A stretch of DNA of 64,000 nt from UBA1361 sp035647455 (GCA_035647455.1 DASRNI010000028.1:124001-188000); one strand, 5' to 3'; shown: positions 9,106 to 18,207, counted from the stretch's first letter. The notes: generated from the sequence alone by a model not told the origin. Numbers and translations are program-made.

Positions 9106-9938
9106 GTGTTTTTAAAAAGTTAAACTTTAATGCGCAAACGGCCAGTAAAAACGGTGTCCTTTCGCTTAAAAACAATGATTTAAACGCAACAATTGTTGAT
9201 GAAAAAACATTGCCGGCGAATGTTAATGAAATCATCCTTGAAAGTCATAAACCGGTCGATTTTATCGTTATTTTACGTTCAAAAATGCCGGAACTTAAGT
9301 ATGTTGTTAAAGCAAACACAAGCGGAAAAATTGTTTTAATTTGTGAAACAGAAAATGTGCAAGTCAAACGTCAATTAATTCTTGAAGACGATGCGAGTAT
9401 CACGTTTGTGTTTCCTGATTTTTCTAGTGGTGACCGAATTATTGATTTTGAAACCGTGCTTGTAGGTAAAAATGCCGTTGCTGATTGGAATTTGTCAACA
9501 TTTTCCAATAATAAAGAACAAAAAGATTTTAATATTTCATTTTCCCATTACGGACATGCAAGTAACGCTGATATGAAAAATTACGGCGTCCTTCTTGACG
9601 GTGGAACACTTATATTTAGTGGTAATTCCACAATATACGAACATGTTAAAGGTGCAGAAACACATCAAACGGCGCGAATTATTGTTTTTGACCCCGATGG
9701 TAAGGCCGAAGCAAACCCTAATTTAAACATTTATCATAACGATGTCATTGCAGCGAGTCACGCGGCGACGGTTGGTAAAGTTAACGACGAACACCTTTAT
9801 TATTTAGGTTCACGAGGACTTGATGAATTTGATGCTAAAAAACTTATTACGAAAGGATATTTGCAGCCAATTATCGAATTAATTGATGACGATACACTAA
9901 AAGATAAATTACTGCATGATTTAGAGGGGATATTATAA
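9102..9938 (+). CDS. sufD: Fe-S cluster assembly scaffold subunit SufD
   Basis: 278 residues, shorter than many SufD proteins (about 400) and trimmed mostly at the N-terminus. The SufBD beta-helix core is recognisable by HQTARIIVFDPDGKAEANPNL (about residues 188-208) and the helix region SHAATVGKVNDEHLYYL near 223-239. It forms the SufBC2D complex with SufB and SufC. Starts 4 bases before the end of sufC and shares one base with sufS. Confidence 0.92.
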   Translation: MSVFKKLNFNAQTASKNGVLSLKNNDLNATIVDEKTLPANVNEIILESHKPVDFIVILRSKMPELKYVVKANTSGKIVLICETENVQVKRQLILEDDASITFVFPDFSSGDRIIDFETVLVGKNAVADWNLSTFSNNKEQKDFNISFSHYGHASNADMKNYGVLLDGGTLIFSGNSTIYEHVKGAETHQTARIIVFDPDGKAEANPNLNIYHNDVIAASHAATVGKVNDEHLYYLGSRGLDEFDAKKLITKGYLQPIIELIDDDTLKDKLLHDLEGIL

Positions 9939-11155
9939 TGATTAATCCACACGAGATTCGTAAAGAGTTTCCGATTTTTAAAGATAATAAAACAATTTAT
10001 TTAGATAACGCAGCGACAACTTATAAACCACAATGCGTAATTGACGCTGTAAATAAGTATTTAATTCATGATACTGCTAACGCGCATCGTGGCGATTACG
10101 ATACAGCGTATCGTGTTGATCAAATCATTGATGAAACTCGCAGTTTAACGCGCGAATTTATTAATGCTGAATCTGATAACGAAATCGTTTTTACGAATGG
10201 TACAACGATGTCCTTAAACATGGTCGCGTTTGGCTACGCCTTTAAATTTCTTAAAAAAGGGGACGAAATTTTATTAACTTATGCTGAACATGCTTCGAAC
10301 ACAATTCCGTGGTACGAAGTAAGTAAACGAACTGGTGCAGTGATTAAGTTTATCGCTCTTGATAAAAAAGGCCGAGTTACCGCTGAAAACTTAAAAGAAG
10401 TCATCACGCCAAAAACTAAAATCGTCTCTTTAGCCCATGTTACGAATGTGCTTGGCTATATTAATGATATTAAAAGCATTTCTAAGGTTGTTCACGAATA
10501 TGGTGCTCTTTTAGTAGTAGACGGTGCACAAAGCGTGCCACATTTAAAAGTTGATGTCCAAGAGATGGGAATTGATTTTCTTGCCTTTAGTGGCCACAAA
10601 ATGCTTGGCCCAACAGGAATTGGGATTCTTTATGGTCGCCTTGAGTTACTTGAAGCAATGGATGCTTTCCATGGCGGGGGCGGAATGAATGCAACTTTTG
10701 ATCCGGATGGTTCGCTTGCTTATTTTGGCCCGCCATTAAAATTTGAAGCCGGCACACTTAATTTAGAATCAATTTATGGCTTTAATGCCGCAATTAAATA
10801 TATTAAAAAAATCGGCATCGAAAACATTGCTAAACATGAAGTAATGTTACGAAACTATGCCGTTGAAAAGTTAGCAAAAAACGAAAATATTATTATTTAT
10901 AATAAAGATGCTGAAACGGGAATTATTACGTTTAATGTTAAAGATGTATTTGCACAAGATGCCGCAAGTTACTATAACAGTAAAGGTATCGCCGTCCGAA
11001 GCGGTCAGCACTGTGCTAAAAACTTGAAACACTTTTTAAATACCCCGGCAACAATAAGAATTAGTATTTACATATATAACACAAAAGAAGAAATTGATCA
11101 GTTTCTTGAAGTAACTGAAGGAGTGGAAAATTACTTAGATGCCTTCTTTGACTAA
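9938..11155 (+). CDS. sufS: Cysteine desulfurase SufS
   Basis: 405 residues, class V PLP aminotransferase fold. The PLP lysine is in FSGHKMLGPTGIG near residues 216-228 and the persulfide cysteine in VRSGQHCAKNL near 351-361. It removes sulfur from cysteine and passes it to SufU. GAGGGG in the end of sufD precedes the ATG. Second-to-last steps of the same operon follow (sufU, sufB). Confidence 0.96.
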   Translation: MINPHEIRKEFPIFKDNKTIYLDNAATTYKPQCVIDAVNKYLIHDTANAHRGDYDTAYRVDQIIDETRSLTREFINAESDNEIVFTNGTTMSLNMVAFGYAFKFLKKGDEILLTYAEHASNTIPWYEVSKRTGAVIKFIALDKKGRVTAENLKEVITPKTKIVSLAHVTNVLGYINDIKSISKVVHEYGALLVVDGAQSVPHLKVDVQEMGIDFLAFSGHKMLGPTGIGILYGRLELLEAMDAFHGGGGMNATFDPDGSLAYFGPPLKFEAGTLNLESIYGFNAAIKYIKKIGIENIAKHEVMLRNYAVEKLAKNENIIIYNKDAETGIITFNVKDVFAQDAASYYNSKGIAVRSGQHCAKNLKHFLNTPATIRISIYIYNTKEEIDQFLEVTEGVENYLDAFFD

Positions 11156-11594
11156 TGAAATGATGCGTCAAATTATTTTGATGCATTATGATACGCCATA
11201 TCACAAAGAAACACCGCAAAACACGGATGATTTTCGTGTAATCGCGTTAAATTCAACTGGTTGTATCGATGATATTACTTTATTCTTGAAAATCGTCGAT
11301 AATACGGTGGAAACTGGCTATTTTGATGGTGTTGGCTGTACTATTTCGATTGCATCAACGTCAATTCTAATTAGTTTAATTGAAGGAAAAACACTCAGTG
11401 AAGCACTAGAAATTATTCATGAATACAAACAAATGATTAATGGAAAAGAATTTAATAAAGAAATACTTGATGAAGCATTGGTCTTTATTAACACGTCCCG
11501 CCAACCAAGTCGCATTAAATGTGCCACATTAAGTTGGGATGGCGCCGCAAAACTCATTACAGAGTATGAGAAGGAGAAAAAACATGGAAAATAG
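11139..11594 (+). CDS. sufU: Sulfur-transfer protein SufU
   Basis: 151 residues of the IscU-like SufU type. The three zinc/sulfur-accepting cysteines are visible: STGCIDDI (about 42), GVGCTISIAS (about 67) and RIKCATLSW (about 128). It accepts sulfur from SufS for the SufBCD scaffold. It overlaps sufS by 17 bases and sufB by 11, so translation is likely coupled. Confidence 0.93.
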   Translation: MPSLTNEMMRQIILMHYDTPYHKETPQNTDDFRVIALNSTGCIDDITLFLKIVDNTVETGYFDGVGCTISIASTSILISLIEGKTLSEALEIIHEYKQMINGKEFNKEILDEALVFINTSRQPSRIKCATLSWDGAAKLITEYEKEKKHGK

Positions 11595-12984
11595 AGATGA
11601 CTTAAAGTTTGGTCAATATAAATATGGTTTTAGTGACGAGCAAACTAGTGTCGCTGATACTGGCTTTGGCTTAAATGAAGATGTTGTGCGTGCAATTAGT
11701 AAGTTTAAAGATGAACCAGAGTGGATGTTAGAATTTCGGCTTACGGCACTTCAAGCATTTTATGATATCCCTAATCCAAGTTTTGGTCCTGATTTATCGG
11801 TTTTAAATTTTGATTCATATATGTACTTTAATAAAGTGACAAGTGAAGAGTTCCGTGATTGGGATGACGTTCCCGAAGTAATTAAGGAAACATTTGAAAA
11901 ATTAGGCATTCCGGAAGCAGAACGAAAGTTTCTTGCCGGTGTTGCGACGCAGTATGATTCAGAAATGGTTTACCATAATATGCTTGGTGAAGTTGAAGAA
12001 AAAGGGATTATTTTTTGTTCAACTGATGAAGCACTAAAAAATCACCCAGAACTTGTTAAAAAGTATTTCGATACTGTCGTTAAATATACTGATAATAAAT
12101 ATGCAGCTCTTAACGGTGCTGTTTGGAGCGGTGGCTCGTTTATTTATGTTCCACCAGGAGTAACACTCGAAAAGCCTTTACAAAGTTACTTCCGCATTAA
12201 TGCAGTGAAGATGGGTCAATTTGAACGCACACTCATTATCGTTGATGAAGGAGCGAGCGTCCATTACGTTGAAGGATGTACCGCACCTGTTTATAGTGAA
12301 GATTCGCTACATGCGGCGATTGTTGAAATTATTGTTCATAAGGACGCCACTTGCCGCTATACAACAATTCAAAACTGGTCCAACAATATTGCTAACCTTG
12401 TAACAAAGCGGGCTTTAGTGCTTGAAAACGGCCATATGGAGTGGATTGACGGTAATATTGGTAGTTTTGTTAATATGAAGTATCCGGCGTGTATTTTAGC
12501 GGGAGACGGCGCTAAAGGTACAACGATTAGTGTTGCAGTTGCCGGTAAAGGCCAATATCAAGATGCTGGTGCGCGAATGATTCACTTAGCACCCAACACT
12601 AGTAGTACAATTATTTCAAAGTCGGTTGTACATTCAGGCGGAACGGCAAATTATCGTGGTCTTGTTCGTCATACGAAAGACGCCGTTAATTCGCAAACAC
12701 ATATTGAATGTGACACGCTTATTTTAGATGGTGTCTCCAAGAGTGATACGTTGCCAACGAATGAAGTATATAACAATAGTTCGTTTATCGAACACGAAGC
12801 AACGGTTAGTAAAATAAGTGAAGATCAATTGTTTTATTTAATGAGCCGTGGTTTAACGGAAGAAGATGCAACCCAGATGATAATTATGGGCTTTATTGCG
12901 CCATTTAGTCGCGAATTACCAATGGAATATGCTGTCGAGTTAAATCGCTTGATCAAGCTTGATATGGAAGGTTCGCTTGGTTAA
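11584..12984 (+). CDS. sufB: Fe-S cluster assembly scaffold subunit SufB
   Basis: 466 residues. SufB signatures include GAVWSGGSFIYVPPGV (about residues 178-193), HYVEGCTAPVY and TIQNWSNN. It is the scaffold on which clusters are assembled with SufC and SufD. I chose the ATG at 11584 because AAGGAG lies just upstream and the protein then starts MENRDDLKFGQYKYGF as in the family; an earlier in-frame ATG at 11539 lies deep within sufU. Its TAA overlaps the mnmG start. Confidence 0.95.
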   Translation: MENRDDLKFGQYKYGFSDEQTSVADTGFGLNEDVVRAISKFKDEPEWMLEFRLTALQAFYDIPNPSFGPDLSVLNFDSYMYFNKVTSEEFRDWDDVPEVIKETFEKLGIPEAERKFLAGVATQYDSEMVYHNMLGEVEEKGIIFCSTDEALKNHPELVKKYFDTVVKYTDNKYAALNGAVWSGGSFIYVPPGVTLEKPLQSYFRINAVKMGQFERTLIIVDEGASVHYVEGCTAPVYSEDSLHAAIVEIIVHKDATCRYTTIQNWSNNIANLVTKRALVLENGHMEWIDGNIGSFVNMKYPACILAGDGAKGTTISVAVAGKGQYQDAGARMIHLAPNTSSTIISKSVVHSGGTANYRGLVRHTKDAVNSQTHIECDTLILDGVSKSDTLPTNEVYNNSSFIEHEATVSKISEDQLFYLMSRGLTEEDATQMIIMGFIAPFSRELPMEYAVELNRLIKLDMEGSLG

Positions 12985-14858
12985 TGAAATTTGTTTATGA
13001 TGTTATTGTTGTTGGTGGTGGCCACGCTGGTGTCGAAGCTGCTTTAGCGAGCGCTAATATGGGCATGGCGACTTTGTTAATTACCCTTGATAAAAAGAAA
13101 ATTGCCAATATGCCCTGTAATCCGAACATCGGTGGAAGTGCAAAAGGAATTGTCGTTCGTGAAATTGATGCACTTGGTGGCATGATGGGTATTTTTGCTG
13201 ATCACGATCCACTACAAGTAAAAATGCTTAATACCGGTAAAGGTCCCGGTGTCCAATGTATCCGTGCACAGGAAGATAAAATTGGTTATCCAAAGTATGT
13301 TCAGTCGGTTGTTAGTAGTACAAAAAATTTAATAATTAAAGAAGCAATGGTGACTGGTTTAATTTATGAAAATAATGTCGTTCATGGCGTCACTTTAGAA
13401 AATAACGAAGAAATACGCGCTAAAGCGACGATATTAACAACTGGTACATATATGGAAGCAGCGATCTTACGTGGTCATGAAGTAAAACATGAAGGTCCAG
13501 AAGGAGACCGTTCTTCAAAAGGACTTTCACCGTTTCTTGAAAAAATGGGCTTTAATATTTATCGGCTCAAAACAGGAACACCGCCGCGGATTAAACGTGA
13601 TTCAATTGATTACACAAAAATGATTCCTGAACTCGGGATGGAAGGGCATTTAAACTTTTCATATAGTTCTAACAAATATTGGACACTTGATGAACAAGTA
13701 ACATGCTATTTACTTTATACCGAAAAAGAAACACATAATTTAATTAACTTTCATTTAAGCGACTCAGCAATGTACGGCGGGTTTGTTCACGGTACTGGTG
13801 CTCGCTATTGTCCGAGTATTGAAGATAAGATTGTCCGTTTTGCCGATAAAGAAAGACATCAGTTATTTATTGAACCAGAATCACGCCATACTGACTCAAT
13901 GTATTTACAAGGGTTCAGCACTTCAATGCCGATTGAAGTTCAAGACAAAATGGTCCGAAGCTTAAAAGGATTAGAGAATGCGGTCATTTTACAATACGCC
14001 TATGCAATTGAGTACGATGCGATTGACCCACTTGATTTTAAAATGTCTTTAGAATCAAAGTTATATGAAAACTTATTTGCTGCAGGGCAGATCATTGGCA
14101 CGAGTGGTTATGAAGAAGCAGCCGGTCTTGGTCTTGTTGCCGGAATTAACGCTGTTCGTAAAATTCGCGGTGAAGAACCGTTAATTTTAAAGCGGGATGA
14201 AGCTTATATTGGCGTGATGATTGATGACTTAATTACAAAAGGCGCAGTAGAACCTTATCGTTTACTTTCAAGTCGCTCCGAATATCGTTTATTATTACGA
14301 CATGATAACGCTGACTCACGGCTCAGCGAAATTGGTTACAATATTGGCTTACTAAAAAAAGAGCGGTATGACCAATTTTTAATTGGTAAAACAAAGCGTG
14401 ATCAGTATTTTGAAATATTAAACAAAACATATATTGGTGCTAAAAAAGAAATTGTTGAATTGATGGATTCACGTGGTTATCCTAACTACCAAGGTGGCTT
14501 AACCGCAGCGGAACTTATTAAGCGCCCGCGTGTAACTCTTGAAGATATTGCAGAGCATGTTCTTGAAGTTGACCTAGCCACTCTCAATTATAACGACCGT
14601 TTCCAGTTAGAAACTGATATAAAATACGAAGGCTATATTGCTAAACAACGTAAAGAAGCAAAGCGTTTAGCAAAGCTTGAAGATGAAGTAATCCCTGAAA
14701 ACTTTGTTTATGATGATTTAGATGGTTTACGCATTGAAGCGCGTGAACGTCTAGCTCATGTGAAACCACGTACAGTCGGACAGGCGAAACGCATTAGTGG
14801 TGTTAATCCGAATGATATTATTATTTTAATGACGTATTTACGGAAGTTTGGCCGGTAA
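12984..14858 (+). CDS. mnmG: tRNA uridine-34 carboxymethylaminomethyl enzyme MnmG (GidA)
   Basis: 624 residues. The FAD-binding VVGGGHAGVEAALA (about residues 8-21) and both GidA signatures, GTPPRIKRDSID and AAGQIIGTSGYEEAAGLGLVAG, are present. With MnmE it modifies the wobble uridine of several tRNAs. No mnmE is in the window. The ATG shares a base with the sufB stop, an unusual linkage of the SUF operon with the gidA-gidB-parAB block. Confidence 0.97.
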   Translation: MKFVYDVIVVGGGHAGVEAALASANMGMATLLITLDKKKIANMPCNPNIGGSAKGIVVREIDALGGMMGIFADHDPLQVKMLNTGKGPGVQCIRAQEDKIGYPKYVQSVVSSTKNLIIKEAMVTGLIYENNVVHGVTLENNEEIRAKATILTTGTYMEAAILRGHEVKHEGPEGDRSSKGLSPFLEKMGFNIYRLKTGTPPRIKRDSIDYTKMIPELGMEGHLNFSYSSNKYWTLDEQVTCYLLYTEKETHNLINFHLSDSAMYGGFVHGTGARYCPSIEDKIVRFADKERHQLFIEPESRHTDSMYLQGFSTSMPIEVQDKMVRSLKGLENAVILQYAYAIEYDAIDPLDFKMSLESKLYENLFAAGQIIGTSGYEEAAGLGLVAGINAVRKIRGEEPLILKRDEAYIGVMIDDLITKGAVEPYRLLSSRSEYRLLLRHDNADSRLSEIGYNIGLLKKERYDQFLIGKTKRDQYFEILNKTYIGAKKEIVELMDSRGYPNYQGGLTAAELIKRPRVTLEDIAEHVLEVDLATLNYNDRFQLETDIKYEGYIAKQRKEAKRLAKLEDEVIPENFVYDDLDGLRIEARERLAHVKPRTVGQAKRISGVNPNDIIILMTYLRKFGR

Positions 14859-14860
14859 AA

Positions 14861-15556
14861 ATGCAGTATTTTCGTGAATACTTACAAAAGATAAATATTA
14901 AAAACATTGCAGAAACAATGGAAAAATTTGTAATTTATCAAGATTTTTTAGCGGAGAAAAACACGGTTATGAATTTAACCGCGATTGATAAAGACGAATA
15001 TTTTGAGAAACATTTTTACGATTCATTACTTTTAAGTGAACTCCATAATTTTACAAGTGAATCATTGCTTGATATTGGCAGTGGTGCGGGTTTTCCCGGT
15101 TTAGTTTTAGCGCTTGTTTACCCAAAATTAAAAGTCACGCTCCTTGAACCAACAAGAAAGCGGGCTAATTTTTTAAACGAAACAGTTAAGCTGCTTAAGT
15201 TAAACAACGTGACAGTAGTTAGTGAGCGCGCTGAAGATTATATTAATGAACACCGCGAAGCATTTGATTTAGTTACTGCTCGCGCTGTTGCGCATATGAG
15301 TGTATTACTTGAACTTGCCGCACCATTTGTAAAAGTTAATGGATATTTACTGGCGATGAAAGGGCAAAGTGCCCAGGAAGAGTTAGAAGCAGCAAAACAC
15401 GCTTTAAATGTTTTAAATTTAACAGTAGTTGAGCAAAAGAAACATCAATTAATTACTGATAAAGCAACAAGAATTAATTTTAAAATAATTAAAACAAAGC
15501 GATCAAACAGTAAATATCCGCGTAATTATGGACAAATAAAGAAAAATCCACTTTAG
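14861..15556 (+). CDS. rsmG: 16S rRNA (guanine527-N7)-methyltransferase RsmG
   Basis: 231 residues. The SAM-binding region LLDIGSGAGFPGLVLAL is near residues 68-84, followed by TLLEPTRKRANFL, all typical of GidB. It methylates G527 (E. coli numbering) of 16S rRNA. Two bases separate it from mnmG; no clear ribosome binding site, so coupling is likely. In Bacillus it likewise sits between mnmG and the parAB genes. Confidence 0.95.
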   Translation: MQYFREYLQKINIKNIAETMEKFVIYQDFLAEKNTVMNLTAIDKDEYFEKHFYDSLLLSELHNFTSESLLDIGSGAGFPGLVLALVYPKLKVTLLEPTRKRANFLNETVKLLKLNNVTVVSERAEDYINEHREAFDLVTARAVAHMSVLLELAAPFVKVNGYLLAMKGQSAQEELEAAKHALNVLNLTVVEQKKHQLITDKATRINFKIIKTKRSNSKYPRNYGQIKKNPL

Positions 15557-15565
15557 TGATTAATT

Positions 15566-15574
15566 TGTTATACT
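15566..15574 (+). promoter_or_regulatory. Extended -10 promoter of parAB
   Basis: TGT-TATACT forms an extended -10 box. An AAAGG ribosome binding site and the parA ATG at 15592 follow. No good -35 box is visible. Confidence 0.5.
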
Positions 15575-15591
15575 AAATAAAGGTAATAAAC

Positions 15592-16383
15592 ATGGCAAAA
15601 ATTATTGCAATTGCAAACCAAAAAGGTGGTGTTGGTAAAACAACAACCGCAATTAATTTAAGTGCATCTTTTGCGCATTTCGGTCGTAAAGTTTTACTAA
15701 TCGATATGGATCCACAAGGCAATTCAAGTCGCGGACTTGGTGTTGATCCAACAACAGTAAAATATACAATTTATCATTCTTTTTTTCATGATGTTGATAT
15801 TAATAAAGTAATTAACCGGACGGCGATGAAAACACTTGATATTATTCCAGCTAATTTACTTTTAGCCCGAACAGACGTTGAAATAACGAGTTTAGCATTG
15901 CATCCGTTCACTGTTCTTAAGTCGCGAATGACAGAAATTAAGAAGAAATATGATTACATTTTTATTGATTGCCCACCGTCACTTGGCCTACTTAGTACGA
16001 ACGCTCTAGTGGCCGCGGATAGTGTTATTGTTCCTGTGCAATGTGAATATTTTGCGCTTGAAGCAGTAGCCCAAGTACTTGCAACAATTAAGCAATTACA
16101 AAGTAGTCATAATGAAACACTAAAAATTGAAGGGTTCTTACTCACAATGTATGACCAACGAACACGCTTAGGGATTGAAACAAGTCAACAAGTACGGGGT
16201 TTATTTAAAGAGTCGACATTTATGACACCGATCCCACGGAACGTCACTCTTGCTGAAGCAAGTGCAAAAAGCGTTCCGACAATTTTATATAAGCCAAATT
16301 CTAAAGGCGCACTTGCATACTTGAGTGTTGCTAAAGAAATTATCGAAAATGAAGAACGATACGAAGAAGATTTTGACAACTAA
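15592..16383 (+). CDS. parA: Chromosome partitioning ATPase ParA/Soj
   Basis: 263 residues. Deviant Walker A KGGVGKTT lies at residues 11-18, the switch motif MDPQGNSSRG near 39-48, and Walker B FIDCPPSLGLLS near 123-134. It acts on the nucleoid with ParB to position the origin. The 3' end overlaps parB by 35 bases. The mnmG-rsmG-parA-parB order usually lies near oriC; no dnaA is in this window. Confidence 0.95.
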   Translation: MAKIIAIANQKGGVGKTTTAINLSASFAHFGRKVLLIDMDPQGNSSRGLGVDPTTVKYTIYHSFFHDVDINKVINRTAMKTLDIIPANLLLARTDVEITSLALHPFTVLKSRMTEIKKKYDYIFIDCPPSLGLLSTNALVAADSVIVPVQCEYFALEAVAQVLATIKQLQSSHNETLKIEGFLLTMYDQRTRLGIETSQQVRGLFKESTFMTPIPRNVTLAEASAKSVPTILYKPNSKGALAYLSVAKEIIENEERYEEDFDN

Positions 16384-17152
16384 TTTAAGTGATCTAATTG
16401 GTAAGTACGAAAAGTCGGATGTTCTTGCCGAATTAGAACGCGAATATTTAAGTTTGCCGATTCGACAAATTAGTTTACAAGAAATTACAACGAATAAATA
16501 CTTAAAAAATGTTCGTTATAGTGACAAAAAAATTCGCAAACTAATTGATTCCTATGGTGAATCGCTTTTTATTGAACCACTTGTGTGTCGTCTTGTTGAT
16601 GAAAAATACGAAATTATCATTGGCCACGAAAAGTTTCTTGCGGCAAAAGTTTTAAACATTCAGCAAATGAAAGTTACGATCACTAATTATAATGACGAAG
16701 AAACTTTACTGATCTTACTTGCACTTGCCCGCAAACAAGAACAAAAAAACATTGTTGAATTTGCTGTTCTTTTTAGAGCATTAGCGAAAGAATTTAACTA
16801 TACACAACAAAATATTGCGCGTTTAAGTTATTTGAGCCGCCCTCAAGTGACAAATATTATGCGGCTATTAAAATTACCGAGCGATGTTTTAAAATTAGTG
16901 CAAGAAGAGAAAATAAGTTATGGTCATGCTCGCGCACTAATTAATTATCCGTCCGAAAAAGTTAAAGAACTGGCTAAATTAATTGCTAAAGAAAAACTTA
17001 CAGTTCGCGAAGTTGAAAAAATGTTTGCTAAGGAGCAGGACACAGAGCAATCACCAAAAATTGTTCAAACAGGACGTAAGGTTACAGTTTTCTTTAACGA
17101 TGAAGAAGAAGCGAAAGCATTTGCCGCCAAAATCAAAAAAGATAACGATTGA
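16349..17152 (+). CDS. parB: ParB-like protein with degenerate CTP-binding motifs
   Basis: 267 residues. The DNA-binding helix-turn-helix region is well kept (TQQNIARLSYLSRPQVTNIM and KISYGHARALI, about residues 150-205). The N-terminal CTPase part is not: the QPRK-type box reads NKYLKNVRY, the GERRxRA box reads GHEKFLAA (about 93-100), and the ENLQR box reads RKQEQKN. These residues bind CTP in canonical ParB and drive clamp closure and spreading, so this protein may only bind DNA. I chose the ATG at 16349; a GTG at 16325 is also in frame. The TGA stop overlaps the -35 box of the riboswitch promoter. Confidence 0.82.
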   Translation: MKNDTKKILTTNLSDLIGKYEKSDVLAELEREYLSLPIRQISLQEITTNKYLKNVRYSDKKIRKLIDSYGESLFIEPLVCRLVDEKYEIIIGHEKFLAAKVLNIQQMKVTITNYNDEETLLILLALARKQEQKNIVEFAVLFRALAKEFNYTQQNIARLSYLSRPQVTNIMRLLKLPSDVLKLVQEEKISYGHARALINYPSEKVKELAKLIAKEKLTVREVEKMFAKEQDTEQSPKIVQTGRKVTVFFNDEEEAKAFAAKIKKDND

Positions 17153-17177
17153 AAAAAGCCTGCAATCATCATATAAT
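17149..17177 (+). promoter_or_regulatory. Promoter of FMN riboswitch-ribU unit
   Basis: TTGAAA (17149-17154), 17 bases, TATAAT (17172-17177): a near-consensus sigma-A promoter. The expected start near 17184 coincides with the first base of the aptamer P1 stem. Confidence 0.85.
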
Positions 17178-17183
17178 TAAGTT

Positions 17184-17286
17184 ACTTCAGGGCAGGGTGA
17201 AATTCCCGACCGGCGGTAAACCCCGCGAGCGCAAGCTGAACTAGTGCAATTCTAGTGGCGATAGTTAAAGTCTAGATGGAAGAAGT
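17184..17286 (+). ncRNA. FMN riboswitch (RFN element)
   Basis: The conserved RFN segments are present in order: CAGGGCAGGGTGAAATTCCC, GACCGGCGGT, CCCGCGAGC, GCAAGCTGAACTAGTGC, and GTTAAAGTCTAGATGGAAGAAG. P1 pairs ACTTC with GAAGT. The variable arm (CTAGTGCAATTCTAG) is AT-richer than usual. It senses flavin mononucleotide and controls ribU, which starts 45 bases downstream, through the hairpin at 17305. Confidence 0.96.
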
Positions 17287-17304
17287 CACTTTTTTCATTA
17301 AACG

Positions 17305-17325
17305 TCCCTGAGAAGGGAGTTTTTT
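17305..17325 (+). terminator. Riboswitch expression-platform hairpin
   Basis: Stem TCCCT / AGGGA with loop GAGA is followed by GTTTTTT. The 3' arm (AAGGGAG) is also the only ribosome binding site candidate for ribU (ATG at 17331), so the hairpin may block both transcription and translation. The stem is short (5 bp). Confidence 0.65.
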
Positions 17326-17330
17326 ATTAA

Positions 17331-17963
17331 ATGTCACAAACAAATAATGCTAAAGAAGAAAAAGCACCTAAGAAAAATGGCATAACAAAGCAACAACGAG
17401 TGCGTAAAATTACGCATATTGCGATTTTTTCGGCGATTTCTTTAATTTTATATGCCGCTCATGTTCCGCCGTTTGTTTTTCCGATTTTTCCGCCTCCATT
17501 TAACTTTTTGGAAATGAATTTTAGTGAAGTTCCTGCGTTAATTGGTGCTTTTGCTCATGGCCCCGTCGCCGGTTTTATCATTTTGGTGATAAGAATGGTG
17601 ATGAAGCCATTATTTATGCCTTCGACAACCGGATATATTGGTGAACTTGCTGATTTAATTTATTCAAGTGCTTTTATTATTCCAGCCGCCATTATTTATC
17701 AAAAACGACGCAATTTCAAAGGTGTATTAATTGGCCTTGGAGTTTCATTTGCTGCCCAGTTAGTAGTGTCAACAGCGGCGAATTACTTTTTAATTCATGG
17801 GTTATATAATCAAATGTTTTTCCGTGGTAACATCCCCTTTACGCGCGAGCAATTCATTGTTTATGTTTTCCCGTTTAATTTAATTAAAAATACGATTATT
17901 GCGGTAATAACGATACTGTTGTATAAGCGAATTATGGTTTTTCTTAACCAACTTACGTCATAA
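17331..17963 (+). CDS. ribU: Riboflavin ECF transporter S component RibU
   Basis: 210 residues with about six hydrophobic segments after a charged N-terminal tail. RibU-type features include FPIFPPPFNFLEMNFSEVP (about 48-66, the first loop) and the GYIGELADLIYSS segment near 103-115. It binds riboflavin at the membrane and needs the shared ECF T and ATPase subunits, which are not in this window. Placement behind an FMN riboswitch supports the substrate strongly. Confidence 0.95.
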   Translation: MSQTNNAKEEKAPKKNGITKQQRVRKITHIAIFSAISLILYAAHVPPFVFPIFPPPFNFLEMNFSEVPALIGAFAHGPVAGFIILVIRMVMKPLFMPSTTGYIGELADLIYSSAFIIPAAIIYQKRRNFKGVLIGLGVSFAAQLVVSTAANYFLIHGLYNQMFFRGNIPFTREQFIVYVFPFNLIKNTIIAVITILLYKRIMVFLNQLTS

Positions 17964-17965
17964 AA

Positions 17966-17995
17966 AAACGGCTGTTAGTTCAGCCGTTTCTTTTT
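17966..17995 (+). terminator. Bidirectional terminator between ribU and ferredoxin
   Basis: AAACGGCTG / CAGCCGTTT, 9-bp stem with loop TTAGTT, followed by TCTTTTTT on the plus strand and by TTTT on the minus strand. It lies 2 bases after the ribU stop and serves the convergent ferredoxin gene too. Confidence 0.9.
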
Positions 17996-18012
17996 TATAT
18001 CACCAAAATTAA

Positions 18013-18207
18013 TTATTCGATAACGATTGCACTTGTTGGGCAAGCATCAGCAGCTTCTTGCGCGGAGTCTTCTAAATGTTCTGGAACTTCGTCGACAAGC
18101 GTTTTCATTTTACCATCATCATCCCAATCGAATACTTCTGGACAAATGGCATTGCAAACACCACAGCTAATGCAAAGATCTTTATCGAGTGTAACTTTTT
18201 TTGCCAT
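18013..18207 (-). CDS. Ferredoxin, single [4Fe-4S]
   Basis: 64 residues, acidic. The cluster ligands are CISCGVCNAICPEVF (C at about 12, 15, 18, with the modified last spacing) and the distal Cys in DACPTSAI (about 56). The length and sequence match the Bacillus Fer type, a small soluble electron carrier. An AGGAGG ribosome binding site precedes the ATG. Confidence 0.95.
   Translation of the reverse strand: MAKKVTLDKDLCISCGVCNAICPEVFDWDDDGKMKTLVDEVPEHLEDSAQEAADACPTSAIVIE

Noticed and set aside
15540..17190. parS site near parAB
   Set aside because: I saw no sequence close to TGTTTCACGTGAAACA in this region; a computed search would be needed to exclude weak sites.
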